A stretch of 64,000 nucleotides of DNA from an uncultured Pelagibacteraceae bacterium (GCA_902567495.1 CACFMO010000002.1:1-64000), one strand, 5' to 3'. Positions 10,070 to 20,466 are shown, counted from the first letter of the stretch. Numbers and translations are program-made. The notes: generated by a model from the letters alone, not told the origin.

Positions 10070-10726
10070 ATGAGTTATAGTTTAAATTCTGTAATTATAA
10101 ATCCAAGCTCAAAATCGAACCCAAAAAATGCAGTTATACTTTGCCATGGATATGGTGGTGATGGTAATGATATATCAATACTTGCAAATTATTGGAAAAA
10201 CTTTTTACCAGATACATTATTTGTTTGTCCCGATGCACCAGAAATTTGTAAAGTTAATCCTGCTGGTTATCAATGGTTTGATCTTATGGATCAAACCGAT
10301 GAAGAAACGTTTTCTAAATCTTTAATTGCAGAAAATAAACTGAATAAATTTATTGATGAGGTAAGCAATAAAAATAAACTTAGTTTTAATAATATTGCTC
10401 TTGTCGGTTTCAGCCAGGGTTGTATGATAGCATTACAAACTGCTTTAAAAAAAAAGGACCAAATTAAATGTGTAATTGGATATTCTGGTAAAATTTTAAA
10501 TATAAAACATTTAAATCAAAACATAAATTCTAAGCCAGAAATTTTTTTAATGCACGGTGACAGCGATGCAGTTGTGCCAGCGAATTTTTTACTAGAAGCT
10601 AAAGAGTTTTTTAATAAAAACCATTACAAAATTCAAACTAAAATCTTCAAAAATTGTGAGCACAGAATCCCGACAGAAGGATCAAGCATTGGTTTAGAAT
10701 TTCTAAAAAAAAATCTATATAAATAA
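10070..10726 (+). CDS. phospholipase/carboxylesterase (alpha/beta hydrolase)
   Basis: HGYGGDGNDI, GFSQGCMIA, HGDSDAVVP. Confidence 0.88.
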   Translation: MSYSLNSVIINPSSKSNPKNAVILCHGYGGDGNDISILANYWKNFLPDTLFVCPDAPEICKVNPAGYQWFDLMDQTDEETFSKSLIAENKLNKFIDEVSNKNKLSFNNIALVGFSQGCMIALQTALKKKDQIKCVIGYSGKILNIKHLNQNINSKPEIFLMHGDSDAVVPANFLLEAKEFFNKNHYKIQTKIFKNCEHRIPTEGSSIGLEFLKKNLYK

Positions 10727-10787
10727 AACGTTTAGGTGTAACAAATTTATAACTTGATAAATATTTTTCTTTAAGTTAGCATAAATT

Positions 10788-11357
10788 ATGATCATAGCTT
10801 CAAGTGAAAAAGTTCCTTTAGAAAAATGTCCAGCACTTGTTTTAAATGCTGACTTTAGACCCTTAAGCTATTACCCGTTATCTTTATGGTGTTGGCAGGA
10901 TGCTATAAAATCAGTTTTTTTAAATAGAGTAAGCATTGTTTCATCATACGAAAGAAAAGTTAGAAGTCCTTCCTTTGAGATGAGTCTACCAAGTGTAATT
11001 GCATTAAAAAGTTTTGTAAAACCATCAACTCATCCAAATTTTACAAGGTTTAATGTTTTTTTAAGAGACAAATTTGCTTGCCAATATTGCGGAGATAAAA
11101 ATGATTTAACATTTGATCATTTGCTACCAAAATCTAAGGGCGGTCTTACAGACTGGGAAAACGTAGTAACAGCTTGTTCAACATGTAATGTTAAAAAAGG
11201 TGGTAAACTTTATAATAATTGTGATTTAAAATTAAAAAAATTACCCTTTATCCCAACCGTTGATGATCTACACAAAAATGGCAGACATTTTCCTCCAAAT
11301 TTTTTACATGAAAGTTGGATGGATTATCTTTACTGGGATATTGAACTAGAACCTTAA
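10788..11357 (+). CDS. HNH endonuclease family protein
   Basis: CQYCGDKNDLTFDHLLPKSKGGLTDWENVVTACSTCNVKKG. Confidence 0.9.
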   Translation: MIIASSEKVPLEKCPALVLNADFRPLSYYPLSLWCWQDAIKSVFLNRVSIVSSYERKVRSPSFEMSLPSVIALKSFVKPSTHPNFTRFNVFLRDKFACQYCGDKNDLTFDHLLPKSKGGLTDWENVVTACSTCNVKKGGKLYNNCDLKLKKLPFIPTVDDLHKNGRHFPPNFLHESWMDYLYWDIELEP

Positions 11358-11891
11358 TTATATTTTTTCCGATACTTTAATAGCAGCTTTAGATGTGGTT
11401 TGTATAATTTTATCTAATACAAAATATAATCCTTTTTTGGTTGCGCCCTCATTATAAGCTAAGTTTTTATGATCAATTTCATCTTGTCTAAATTTAGTAA
11501 TAGATTTTTTTAATGATTTTTCATCATCACCGAGTTTGTCAAGTTGGCTTTTGTAATGTCCATCTATAACCTCTTCAACAGAAGCAGTACAAAGCATTGC
11601 TGCTTTCTCTCCTAACATAGTAGTCCCAAAACCAAGTGTTACACCGAGAAGATCCCAAATAGGCAGGAAAACTGTAGGTTTAATATTTCTCTCCTTTATA
11701 GCCTTATCAAAATATTCAAAATGCTCTTTTTCATGTTCTTTCATTTCTTCAATCAATTTTTTTAATTTTTCATTCTTTTTAAAAGTATTAAGAGCTAAAA
11801 GTTGACCTTCATAAATTTTAATTGCACCACGCTCTCCAGCATGATCAACTCTTATAATCTCTTCTAAAGTTTTTTTATTTGTTGTTTTCAT
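11358..11891 (-). CDS. coq7: demethoxyubiquinone hydroxylase (COQ7 family)
   Basis: IRVDHAGERGAIKIYEGQ, EHEKEHFEYF, EIDHKNLA di-iron ligands. Confidence 0.93.
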   Translation of the reverse strand: MKTTNKKTLEEIIRVDHAGERGAIKIYEGQLLALNTFKKNEKLKKLIEEMKEHEKEHFEYFDKAIKERNIKPTVFLPIWDLLGVTLGFGTTMLGEKAAMLCTASVEEVIDGHYKSQLDKLGDDEKSLKKSITKFRQDEIDHKNLAYNEGATKKGLYFVLDKIIQTTSKAAIKVSEKI

Positions 11892-12360
11892 AATTTTTGA
11901 ACATGTTAAAGAATATATACGATAAAATTAATGAGAAAATGGTATTAATTGAAGCAAGGGATAAACCAAAAAATCTAAAAGTAACATCTTTACAACTTAT
12001 TGTATTTTGCTTTAATTGCTTTAAAAGATCCTCTTTTGATAGGATTTGATCAAAATTATTTGCCGCGCAAACAGTAGACTCTTCAAAAAAACCTTGCTCA
12101 ATTCCAAAATGGTAAAATGCAACTATTGCACCAAAAAAAAATACTATACTCAAAACAAGAAAGTGAATTCTAATATTTTTTTTTAAAACAAAAATACTCA
12201 TTAATAACAAAATTGAAATATAATAAGGATACCTCTGATATAAACAGAGTTTACAAGGTTTATGTCCTAGACCATACTCAATAACAAAAGCTGAAATTAA
12301 GGATGAAACAAGTAAGATGAATATTATTATTAAAAAGAAATTATTTTTTTTTTCTATCAT
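11875..12360 (-). CDS. dsbB: disulfide bond formation protein B family
   Basis: CKLCLYQRYPYYIS; start moved to ATG 12360 (ATGA overlap with upstream gene). Confidence 0.82.
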   Translation of the reverse strand: MIEKKNNFFLIIIFILLVSSLISAFVIEYGLGHKPCKLCLYQRYPYYISILLLMSIFVLKKNIRIHFLVLSIVFFFGAIVAFYHFGIEQGFFEESTVCAANNFDQILSKEDLLKQLKQNTISCKDVTFRFFGLSLASINTIFSLILSYIFFNMFKNYENNK

Positions 12361-12956
12361 TTCATTAGGTAAAAATAAACCAATCCTATAACTATAAGTA
12401 TAAATGTAGTTATTATCAGAGACCATTTAGTCCCATGCTTATCTAAAAAAGGACCAAATTTTTCACCAAATTTATAAGTTAAGAAAGCCACCAAAAAAAA
12501 TCTTGAGCCTCTAGTCAAAACACAAATAATTATAAAAAAAACTAAATTAAAATGAATAAAACCACTTGATATTGTTAATAGCTTAAAAGGAAGAGGTGTA
12601 AATCCAGCAGTCACTAGAATTCCAAGCCAAGAAAAAAAACCTCCAGTTGTTGAAAATTTTTCTTTTAAAAAATTAGGATCCTGATAACCGTATAATTCAA
12701 AAATTTTGACACCAATTTCATTAAAAAAAATGTATCCAATCATATATCCAAAAAGAGCTCCTAAAACAGAAAAAATTGTTGCAATAGCAGCTATTTTTAT
12801 AAACTCATTTTTTTTTGCGATAACCATTGGAATAATCATTACGTCTGGCGGAATAGGAAAAAAAGAACTTTCTATAAAGGATTCGAAAGCTAAAAATTGT
12901 TTAGCATATTTTTTTCCCGCCCAATAAACACACTTATCGTATAATTTTTTTATCAT
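12357..12956 (-). CDS. DedA/YqaA-family membrane protein
   Basis: FFPIPPDVMIIPMV, GFTPLPFKLLTISSGF. Confidence 0.85.
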   Translation of the reverse strand: MIKKLYDKCVYWAGKKYAKQFLAFESFIESSFFPIPPDVMIIPMVIAKKNEFIKIAAIATIFSVLGALFGYMIGYIFFNEIGVKIFELYGYQDPNFLKEKFSTTGGFFSWLGILVTAGFTPLPFKLLTISSGFIHFNLVFFIIICVLTRGSRFFLVAFLTYKFGEKFGPFLDKHGTKWSLIITTFILIVIGLVYFYLMK

Positions 12957-13025
12957 TTTTTTAGTTGCGTCTTAAATTAATTCAAAACATAATGATTGTA
13001 CAAATAAAAATTAATGTGTAGAAAT

Positions 13026-13112
13026 GGGCGAATGGTGGAACTGGTAGACGCGTTGGATTCAAAATCCAATGGTAGCAATACCTTGAGAGTTCGAGTCTCT
13101 CTTCGCCCACCA
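13026..13112 (+). tRNA. tRNA-Leu (anticodon CAA), CCA encoded
   Basis: Acceptor GGGCGAA/TTCGCCC; anticodon arm TTGGA-TTCAAAA-TCCAA; T arm GTTCGAGTC; long variable arm. Confidence 0.96.
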
Positions 13113-13116
13113 ATTT

Positions 13117-14796
13117 ATGGAAGTCAACAAACTTAACAGTTTAGTAGAATTATTTTTTGAAAAACTAAATAAAATTAATAAAGAGAAACCTTTTTTAAAA
13201 TGGTTAAAACCAAATAAGTCTACTTATACTTGGCACCAGGTTTCAGAAAGAATTTTTAAATTAACAAATAAAATTAAATCAATAATTAAAGAAGGTGATA
13301 GATGTTTAATACTTTCAGAGAATCGACCTTACTGGTTAATGACTGACATTGCTATAATGAATGCAGGAGGTATATCGGTACCAATCTTCACAACTTACTC
13401 CTCGAATGATTACAAATATATACTTAATGATTGTAAACCAACCATTATTATAGTGTCAAATAATGATCAATTTAAAAAAATTAAAAATTTTTTAAATCCA
13501 GAAATTAAAGAAATTATTTCTTTTGAGGAGATAGATCATAAAAGTTTACTTATAGACAAAATTTTTAAAGAAGAAACTGATAATGAAATTATAAACAAGG
13601 ATCTAAAAAGAAATATGCCTGCATGTATAATTTATACATCGGGAACATCTGGCAACCCTAAGGGAGTTGTATTAAGCCATGGCGGTATTTTAGCAAACTG
13701 TGAAGGTGCAATGGATTTACTTCAACCTTTAATCAAAAAAAAAGATCCAATATTTCTTACTTGGCTTCCGCTTTCGCATTCCTATGAGCATGCTGTTCAA
13801 TTTATTCAAATAATAACCGGTGCGAAAGTTTTTTATGCTGAAAGTTTAGAAAAATTAATATCAAATATGTCTACTGCTAAACCAACAATAATGACTGCAG
13901 TACCAAGATTTTATCAAAATTTATATAATAAAATTAATAGTAATTTCAAAAAACAAACAGGCATAAAAAAACTCTTAATAAATAAGACAATAGATTTAGG
14001 TATAAAATCCTTGAATAAAACAAACCTTAAAACTCACGAGAAATTTATTAATTTTTTGTGTGAGGTTTTGGTAAGAAAAAAAATTCAAAAACAATTTGGC
14101 GGTAATCTTCAGACTTTTGTGTCTGGAGGAGGTGCACTAGATAAAAATATAGGTGAGTTCTTAAATGCAGTCGGTCTACCTACACTTCAAGGTTATGGGC
14201 TTACCGAGACGTCCCCAGTAGTAAGTTGTAATTTACCAGGAGACATAAAAGTAGACACTGTTGGTCCGCCTTTTAAAACCAATCAAGTCAAAATAGCACA
14301 AGATGGCGAAATCCTTGTTAAGGGTGAAAATGTAATGCTTGGATACTGGAACAAAGAAAAAGAAACAAAAGAAATAATTAAAAATGGTTGGTTACATACT
14401 GGTGATATTGGTAAATTTGAAAATAATGGTTATTTAAAAATTACTGATAGAAAAAAAGATATAATTGTTAATCTTGGCGGTGATAATATTTCTCCAAGTA
14501 AAGTAGAAAATCATTTTTGTAATAATGAAAAAATTAAACAATGTTTAGTTTATGGAGATAAAAAAAATTATCTTGTTGCATTAATAGTTGTAGATCAAAA
14601 AGATAAAGATAATTCAACTATAAGAAGTATAATTGAAAATTTAAATAAAGATTTAACTATTATTGAAAAAATAAAAAAATTTATTTTAATTTCTGATGAA
14701 TTTACAATTGAAAATGGTTTAATGACACCAACTTTAAAGTTAAAAAGAAAAAAAATAATTGAAAAGTATCAACAGGAATTAGAAAAACTTTATTAA
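13117..14796 (+). CDS. long-chain acyl-CoA synthetase / AMP-binding ligase
   Basis: IIYTSGTSGNPKGVVLSHGG, GYGLTETSPV, WLHTGDIGKF. Confidence 0.92.
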   Translation: MEVNKLNSLVELFFEKLNKINKEKPFLKWLKPNKSTYTWHQVSERIFKLTNKIKSIIKEGDRCLILSENRPYWLMTDIAIMNAGGISVPIFTTYSSNDYKYILNDCKPTIIIVSNNDQFKKIKNFLNPEIKEIISFEEIDHKSLLIDKIFKEETDNEIINKDLKRNMPACIIYTSGTSGNPKGVVLSHGGILANCEGAMDLLQPLIKKKDPIFLTWLPLSHSYEHAVQFIQIITGAKVFYAESLEKLISNMSTAKPTIMTAVPRFYQNLYNKINSNFKKQTGIKKLLINKTIDLGIKSLNKTNLKTHEKFINFLCEVLVRKKIQKQFGGNLQTFVSGGGALDKNIGEFLNAVGLPTLQGYGLTETSPVVSCNLPGDIKVDTVGPPFKTNQVKIAQDGEILVKGENVMLGYWNKEKETKEIIKNGWLHTGDIGKFENNGYLKITDRKKDIIVNLGGDNISPSKVENHFCNNEKIKQCLVYGDKKNYLVALIVVDQKDKDNSTIRSIIENLNKDLTIIEKIKKFILISDEFTIENGLMTPTLKLKRKKIIEKYQQELEKLY

Positions 14797-14918
14797 AAAT
14801 AAATAAATTTTTTATTAAAAAAAGTGTTGGTATTACTTACTTTTTTAAAATAATTATAAAATTTAAGGTTTTATTTATAAAATAAATTTATTTTAAAATT
14901 TTCAGAATTAATTAGTGT

Positions 14919-14946
14919 TTGACATCAATAAAGAAAGAAATAAAGT
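14919..14946 (+). promoter_or_regulatory. sigma70-type promoter for the poly-Lys/Arg micro-ORF
   Basis: TTGACA (14919-14924), 16-nt spacer, TAAAGT (14941-14946). Confidence 0.6.
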
Positions 14947-14996
14947 TTAAACAATAAACGAATCATTAAGATTTGTTTTAAAAAAAGGGAGATATA

Positions 14997-15068
14997 ATGG
15001 CTAAAAGACGTAAAAAAGCTAAAAAGAAAAAAAAGAAGGCTAAAAAAAGAAGAAGAAGAAGAAGATAA
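14997..15068 (+). CDS. 23-aa polycationic peptide MAKRRKKAKKKKKKAKKRRRRRR
   Basis: ATG preceded by SD AAGGGAG; 11 Lys + 8 Arg of 23 residues; own promoter and intrinsic terminator; absent from the supplied ORF track because of size. Confidence 0.72.
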   Translation: MAKRRKKAKKKKKKAKKRRRRRR

Positions 15069-15083
15069 ATAGTTTTCTATTAA

Positions 15084-15121
15084 AACGCCCTTTCCAAATC
15101 TCACGGAAGGGGCGTTTTTTT
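15084..15121 (+). terminator. intrinsic terminator after the polycationic peptide gene
   Basis: ACGCCCTTTCC-aaatctcac-GGAAGGGGCGT stem (one G-U) followed by T-tract. Confidence 0.88.
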
Positions 15122-15765
15122 TATTGCTCTAATTCTAAATTTTGAACTCTTCCTAGAGCTTTATCCATTTTCTTTTTAGTATCTTCAGCAGAAATTTTAA
15201 GCACGACCTCAAATTCACTTTGTAATCTATCGTAAGCTTGTTCAAAAAGCTGTCTTTCACTGTAAGATTGGTCAGCTAATGTGTTTGACGTTTTGTTAAG
15301 ATCTTTAACAACTTCCGCAAGTTCATAAATTTTACCTGAGTTAATTTTTTGCTCATATTCCTGTGCTCTTCTACTCCACATGGTTCTTTTGATTTTTGGT
15401 TTTGTTTTCAAAATAGAAACACACTTATTAATTTGATTAATCGAAGATATTGGTCTTAGGTGGCTTTGTTGATTTATAGGTATTGTCAAAGTAAGTTTAT
15501 CTCTTTCAATTAAAATCTTATAAAAATTTATTCCGATATCACCTATTGTGGCTTTTTCGACAGATATAATTTTACCTACACCATGTTTTGGGTAAACAAC
15601 AAAATCATTAATACTGTATTCTTTCTTTTCAGTAGCCTGTTTTTTGATTTTTTTAATTTCAATTTTTTGATCAGCTAAATTAACTTTTTTTGGCAAAGGT
15701 ATTTTTTTTACGCTTTTAGACTTTATCGGTTTTAAATTAGATTTTTTTTTCTTTTTTTTTGGCAA
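15121..15765 (-). CDS. carD: CarD-family transcriptional regulator with Lys-rich N-terminus
   Basis: YSINDFVVYPKHGVGKIISVE; RTMWSRRAQEYEQKINSG. Confidence 0.93.
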   Translation of the reverse strand: MPKKKKKKSNLKPIKSKSVKKIPLPKKVNLADQKIEIKKIKKQATEKKEYSINDFVVYPKHGVGKIISVEKATIGDIGINFYKILIERDKLTLTIPINQQSHLRPISSINQINKCVSILKTKPKIKRTMWSRRAQEYEQKINSGKIYELAEVVKDLNKTSNTLADQSYSERQLFEQAYDRLQSEFEVVLKISAEDTKKKMDKALGRVQNLELEQ

Positions 15766-15767
15766 AA

Positions 15768-16109
15768 TTATTCTCCTGGTTTTTCCGAAAAATACTTATC
15801 TAGTTTATTTTTAACGTTTCTAAATTCATCAGCATCTTTTGGCGGATCTTTTTTTTTAGAAATATTTGGCCATAATTTAGAATATTTTTCATTTATCTCA
15901 AGCCATTTTTGTTTATCATTTTCTTCATAATTAACGTCAGCAACTATAGCATCTACAGGGCACTCAGGTTCGCAAACTCCACAATCAATACACTCTTCAG
16001 GATTTATCACAAGCATATTTTCGCCTTCATAAAAACAATCAACCGGACAAACTTCAACGCAGTCCATTAACTTACATTTTATACATTCATCTTTAACTAT
16101 GTACGTCAT
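15768..16109 (-). CDS. fdxA: ferredoxin (two cluster, FdxA type)
   Basis: [37 protein letters not shown]. Confidence 0.95.
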   Translation of the reverse strand: MTYIVKDECIKCKLMDCVEVCPVDCFYEGENMLVINPEECIDCGVCEPECPVDAIVADVNYEENDKQKWLEINEKYSKLWPNISKKKDPPKDADEFRNVKNKLDKYFSEKPGE

Positions 16110-16548
16110 TTTTTTTCTGTTTTATAATATCCAATTTAATTTCTCCACTTAATTTATCTGGCAAATATAGCAAGCCACAAATTCGTCTCATCAAATTACT
16201 TTCATACACATCTGATTTATTATCAGATAAAATTATCTTCCACAAAAATTCCAAAACTGTTCTTTTTGTATTTAAATCCATCTTTTTAACTTCTTGGGTG
16301 AATTCTAAAATTTGATTTGAATTTTTTTCATATTGTTCTGCTTTATCAACAAGACTATTAATTTGTTCTCTATCTAATTTTTTATTTGAGCTCATCTCAG
16401 CAAAACTAATAATCAATTTTTTTTCTTTTTCAGAATAATTTTCATCTATCTTTGCAGCGTGAATTAATAAAGCTATAATTTTTGTCAAGTCTTCATTTTC
16501 ACTTTGAGCTTTTTCACTATTTTTATTTTTTATTAAATTAAAAATCAT
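16093..16548 (-). CDS. TerB-like helical protein
   Basis: [26 protein letters not shown]...; position in helicase-ferredoxin-CarD cluster. Confidence 0.65.
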   Translation of the reverse strand: MIFNLIKNKNSEKAQSENEDLTKIIALLIHAAKIDENYSEKEKKLIISFAEMSSNKKLDREQINSLVDKAEQYEKNSNQILEFTQEVKKMDLNTKRTVLEFLWKIILSDNKSDVYESNLMRRICGLLYLPDKLSGEIKLDIIKQKKNDVHS

Positions 16549-19022
16549 TTTAAATTAAGTGCCTGTAACTTTTGAAAAGGATTATCTTTATTGCTTATTT
16601 TATTCATAAATTGATTTTTTCTTTTATTTTTTTTATTTCCAATGTAAAAAAATGTATCTTTTTCTTTATCTTTCTTTCTATAATTCATCAAATTTAACAA
16701 TTCATAAAAATTTTCTTTTGATGATCCTAATAAATTCATCATCTCTGAATTAACCTGAAAGTCATTTTTTTTTGTATTTTCAATAATTTTTAAAAATAAT
16801 TTTTCTAGAATATCCACTCTTACATAAAAATTTTTAAATTTTTCAAATCCACAAAGAAGTAAAAATTTTGCATTTAATTTATTATCTTTATTAATTAAAA
16901 AATTTAAACCAGATTTTGGAATTTCATTATTATTTGAAATATTATTATAGAACTTCCAAAGTGATATTCTTAAATTAACGGCTTTCGGTTTTAACATCCT
17001 TGGAAGAAATATATGATATCTTCCAATTTTAATCCCTAATTGTCTTAGTTGTTTTCTATCTTCCTTTGATATTAAGTTTACAATATCTTTAATATTATCT
17101 CTTTTTAAAACACCATTATTTTCATAAAGTTGAAAAGAAAGAGCTCTTAGATATTTGTTATTATTTTTAAACTTAACTAAATTTACCAAATCTTTAAGCT
17201 CTTCTGAAATTAAATTTTTAATCCATAAATTAAGTGAAGTAATTAAATCTTTTCTGAAATTTATATCTAAAGCTTCATCTGCTATAATATCAATTTCTGG
17301 AGATAAGTAGTTTGATCCTTTTTTTATCTTCGCTATAGGATTGTCTTTCCAATAGATTTTAAAGTCATCTTTAAACTCAAGCTCTTTTTTTTCACTAATT
17401 TCTTTTGCTCTATTTATAAGCTCGTTCGCAATTCCTTGCCTAGCTGCTTTCTTTAAAGATTTTATATCTGTATCAAGCGTACCTTTTGTAAACTCTAAAT
17501 TTAGCTTTAGCCCTTTTAGATTTCCTATCAATTGTTTGTTAATTATCACATCGTTATTTTCTTTTATTGTTGTGTCTAATTTAAGATCTTGCTTTAAATC
17601 TCTTGATAAAGCGCTTATCCTTTTATCTATAAAACTTTTAGTAAGTTCCTGGTGGAGTCTTTCAGATAAAAAATCCTCAATATTTTTACTTGCTTCAATC
17701 CAATAATCTGAGTTTTCAACCCAATTTTTTTTATTTGCCACATATGACCACGTGCGTACATTTGAAATTTTATTTGATATTACATCAATATTTCCATGAT
17801 ATTTGTCTAAACCTTTTAATTGGTTTTTCATGTAATCATTTGGTATGCAATTTTTATTCGAAGTTAGGAAGTCAAAAACTTTTGTAACAACTTCAATATG
17901 ATTAAAAGCCTTTTTTTGAAAATCAGGTATTTGACAACACTCCCAAAGTAGCTCCAGATTATTTGATGTAATTTTAATTTTTTTGTCTCTGATTAAGTAT
18001 TTTAATATGTTTTCATCTATTGTTTCTGAGATTTTGTGAAGACTCCTATTTCCTGACTTTTTTTCAAGAGAATTAATCAAGCTTTCAGGATCAGAAAAAT
18101 CTAATTTTGAATTTCTCCAATATAAAAATCTCATATCATCCAAGTTATGTTTTTCTATCTTTTCGATTTCATCCGCTTCAAGATTTTCACAATCTCCTGT
18201 TATTCCAAAATATCCATCGTTTTTAAATCTACCTGCTCTACCAGCAATTTGGGAAATCTCAGTCATCCTTAGTCTTCGTCTCTTTTTTCCATCAAATTTT
18301 CTTAGACTCGAAAAGTTAATTTGTTCAATGTCCATATTAATACCCATTCCTATAGCATCTGTTGCAACTAGGTAGTCCACATCTCCTGACTGGTAAAGTT
18401 CTACTTGCGAATTTCTTGTTTTTGGACTTAAAGATCCCATTATCACTGCGGAACCTCCTTTTTGGCGCCTTACTAATTCTGCTAAAGCATAAACTTCCTC
18501 AATTGAGAAAGCAATAATTGCACTTTTTCTATTTAATCGTGAAATTTTTTTAGACCCATTATAGGATAGTTTTGAAAATCTCTCTTGATTAATAAATTCT
18601 ACATTTTTTAAAAGTTGTGAAATGATATTTTTCATTATCTGGGATCCTAAAAACATAGTAAGGGCTTCACCTCTAAAATTTAGCAACCTGTCTGTAAATA
18701 TGTGCCCTCTTTCGGTATCACCACACATTTGAATTTCATCAACAGCAACAAAATCTACTATTTTGTCCTTAGGCATAGACTCCACAGTACAAATATAATA
18801 TTTGGCATCAGAAGGTATAATTTTTTCTTCACCTGTAATTAAAGCAACTTTTTCTGTTCCCAGTTTCAGAGCACACTTATCATAAACTTCTCTAGCTAGA
18901 AGTCTTAGGGGTAAACCAAAAATACCTGAATTAAATTCTAACATTTTTTCAATAGCCATGTATGTTTTGCCAGTGTTTGTTGGACCCAAAATAGCTACAA
19001 TTTTATTTTCGCTGTGTTTCAT
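16545..19022 (-). CDS. SUV3-like DExH RNA/DNA helicase
   Basis: LGPTNTGKTYMAIEKM, DEIQMCGD, ATDAIGMGINM, QIAGRAGRF. Confidence 0.9.
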   Translation of the reverse strand: MKHSENKIVAILGPTNTGKTYMAIEKMLEFNSGIFGLPLRLLAREVYDKCALKLGTEKVALITGEEKIIPSDAKYYICTVESMPKDKIVDFVAVDEIQMCGDTERGHIFTDRLLNFRGEALTMFLGSQIMKNIISQLLKNVEFINQERFSKLSYNGSKKISRLNRKSAIIAFSIEEVYALAELVRRQKGGSAVIMGSLSPKTRNSQVELYQSGDVDYLVATDAIGMGINMDIEQINFSSLRKFDGKKRRRLRMTEISQIAGRAGRFKNDGYFGITGDCENLEADEIEKIEKHNLDDMRFLYWRNSKLDFSDPESLINSLEKKSGNRSLHKISETIDENILKYLIRDKKIKITSNNLELLWECCQIPDFQKKAFNHIEVVTKVFDFLTSNKNCIPNDYMKNQLKGLDKYHGNIDVISNKISNVRTWSYVANKKNWVENSDYWIEASKNIEDFLSERLHQELTKSFIDKRISALSRDLKQDLKLDTTIKENNDVIINKQLIGNLKGLKLNLEFTKGTLDTDIKSLKKAARQGIANELINRAKEISEKKELEFKDDFKIYWKDNPIAKIKKGSNYLSPEIDIIADEALDINFRKDLITSLNLWIKNLISEELKDLVNLVKFKNNNKYLRALSFQLYENNGVLKRDNIKDIVNLISKEDRKQLRQLGIKIGRYHIFLPRMLKPKAVNLRISLWKFYNNISNNNEIPKSGLNFLINKDNKLNAKFLLLCGFEKFKNFYVRVDILEKLFLKIIENTKKNDFQVNSEMMNLLGSSKENFYELLNLMNYRKKDKEKDTFFYIGNKKNKRKNQFMNKISNKDNPFQKLQALNLK

Positions 19023-19157
19023 TAATTTGTGCTGTAATTTATTGTAAACACTACATATAGATTAGGTTAGAGAACAAAAGATGATTAAACCATGACCGAA
19101 TCACTTTGTCAAACGTTCTATTTTAATAAATAATATCTGTAGTACTATTTAGAGACA

Positions 19158-20393
19158 GTGGACGATGATATAAAAAAAAATATCGCTAATTTAAAACCAT
19201 CAGCTACCTTAGCAATAAATGAAAAAATAAAACAATTGTTAAAAGATGGAAAGAAAGTATTTAACTTTGGTTTTGGCCAATCTCCTTTTCCAATCCCAGA
19301 AAAAATAGTTTCAGTTTTAAGAGATAATGCCCATAAAAAAGATTATTTACCTATGCAGGGACTTCCTGAATTAAGGGAAGCAATTTCAAAATATTTATTA
19401 AAAAGAACAGGTGTAGATTATAAAAAAGAAAATATAATTATAACTCCTGGTTCAAAAGAAGCAATGTTGTTAATGCATGTAGTATTTAATGGAGAAATAA
19501 TTTTACCTGCCCCAAGTTGGGTTTCATATGAACCTCAAGCAGAAATAGCCAAAAATAAAGTTCATTGGATTGAAACAACACTAGATAATAATTGGTTTCC
19601 AACAGCAAAACAACTTGAGGATAAAATAAAATCTATTGGAAAAAAAAATATTATACTAATACTTAACTCTCCGAATAATCCATCTGGTTCTATTTGTAAT
19701 AATTTAAATCAAATCGCTAATGTCGCAAAACAGAATAATATTAAAATTCTATCTGATGAAATATATACAGACTTAACTTTTGATAAAAGTTATGAATCTA
19801 TTTCAAAATTTTGTCCTGAAAATACTTTCATAAGTGGTGGTTTAAGCAAATGGTGTGGAGCAGGGGGTTGGCGATTAGGTTTTTTTGCAGTACCTAATGG
19901 TCAAAAAGATTTTTTAAATGCATTAAAAACTTTAGCCAGTGAGTCATACTCAACGGTAAATAGCCCTTTACAATTTGCAGCTGTGGAAGCATATAAAGGT
20001 AATTATAGTGATTATTTAAATAAAACTAGATCTATTTTAAAACTTGTAGGAAATTATGTTTTTAATAATTTGAAATCTAATAAAGTTTTAATTAATCCAC
20101 CTAAAGGGGCTTTTTATTTAATGCCTGAGTTTTTAAATTCTAAATTTTCGAGCTCTGCAGAAATGTGTGACGATATAATCAACAAAACTGGTGTAGCACT
20201 TTTGCCTGGTTCGGACTTTGGTTTTAAATCAAAAAAAATGTTAGCAAGGCTCAGTTACACTGATTTTGATGGGGATATTTTTCTTAAAAATATTAACAGT
20301 GGTAAAAAACTAGATGATGATCTTGTTAAAAAATATGCTCCAAATGTTGTTGAAGGAACCAACAAATTAGTAGAGTGGTCTAAAACACTCTAG
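19158..20393 (+). CDS. pyridoxal-phosphate class I/II aminotransferase
   Basis: LNSPNNPSGSI, GGLSKWCGAGGWRLGF; GTG start proposed. Confidence 0.88.
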   Translation: MDDDIKKNIANLKPSATLAINEKIKQLLKDGKKVFNFGFGQSPFPIPEKIVSVLRDNAHKKDYLPMQGLPELREAISKYLLKRTGVDYKKENIIITPGSKEAMLLMHVVFNGEIILPAPSWVSYEPQAEIAKNKVHWIETTLDNNWFPTAKQLEDKIKSIGKKNIILILNSPNNPSGSICNNLNQIANVAKQNNIKILSDEIYTDLTFDKSYESISKFCPENTFISGGLSKWCGAGGWRLGFFAVPNGQKDFLNALKTLASESYSTVNSPLQFAAVEAYKGNYSDYLNKTRSILKLVGNYVFNNLKSNKVLINPPKGAFYLMPEFLNSKFSSSAEMCDDIINKTGVALLPGSDFGFKSKKMLARLSYTDFDGDIFLKNINSGKKLDDDLVKKYAPNVVEGTNKLVEWSKTL

Positions 20394-20466
20394 ATTCATT
20401 ATAAAAATTAACGTCCAAATTAAGTTATTTAGTTTTACAATGCCCTTAACGTATTGATACGATTTA

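Noticed and set aside
10788-11357. HNH endonuclease as a homing or mobile element
   Set aside because: No intron, repeats or interrupted host gene around it; looks like a conserved chromosomal HNH protein
15048-15065. AGA-trinucleotide microsatellite
   Set aside because: Explained as the Arg codons of the polycationic micro-ORF
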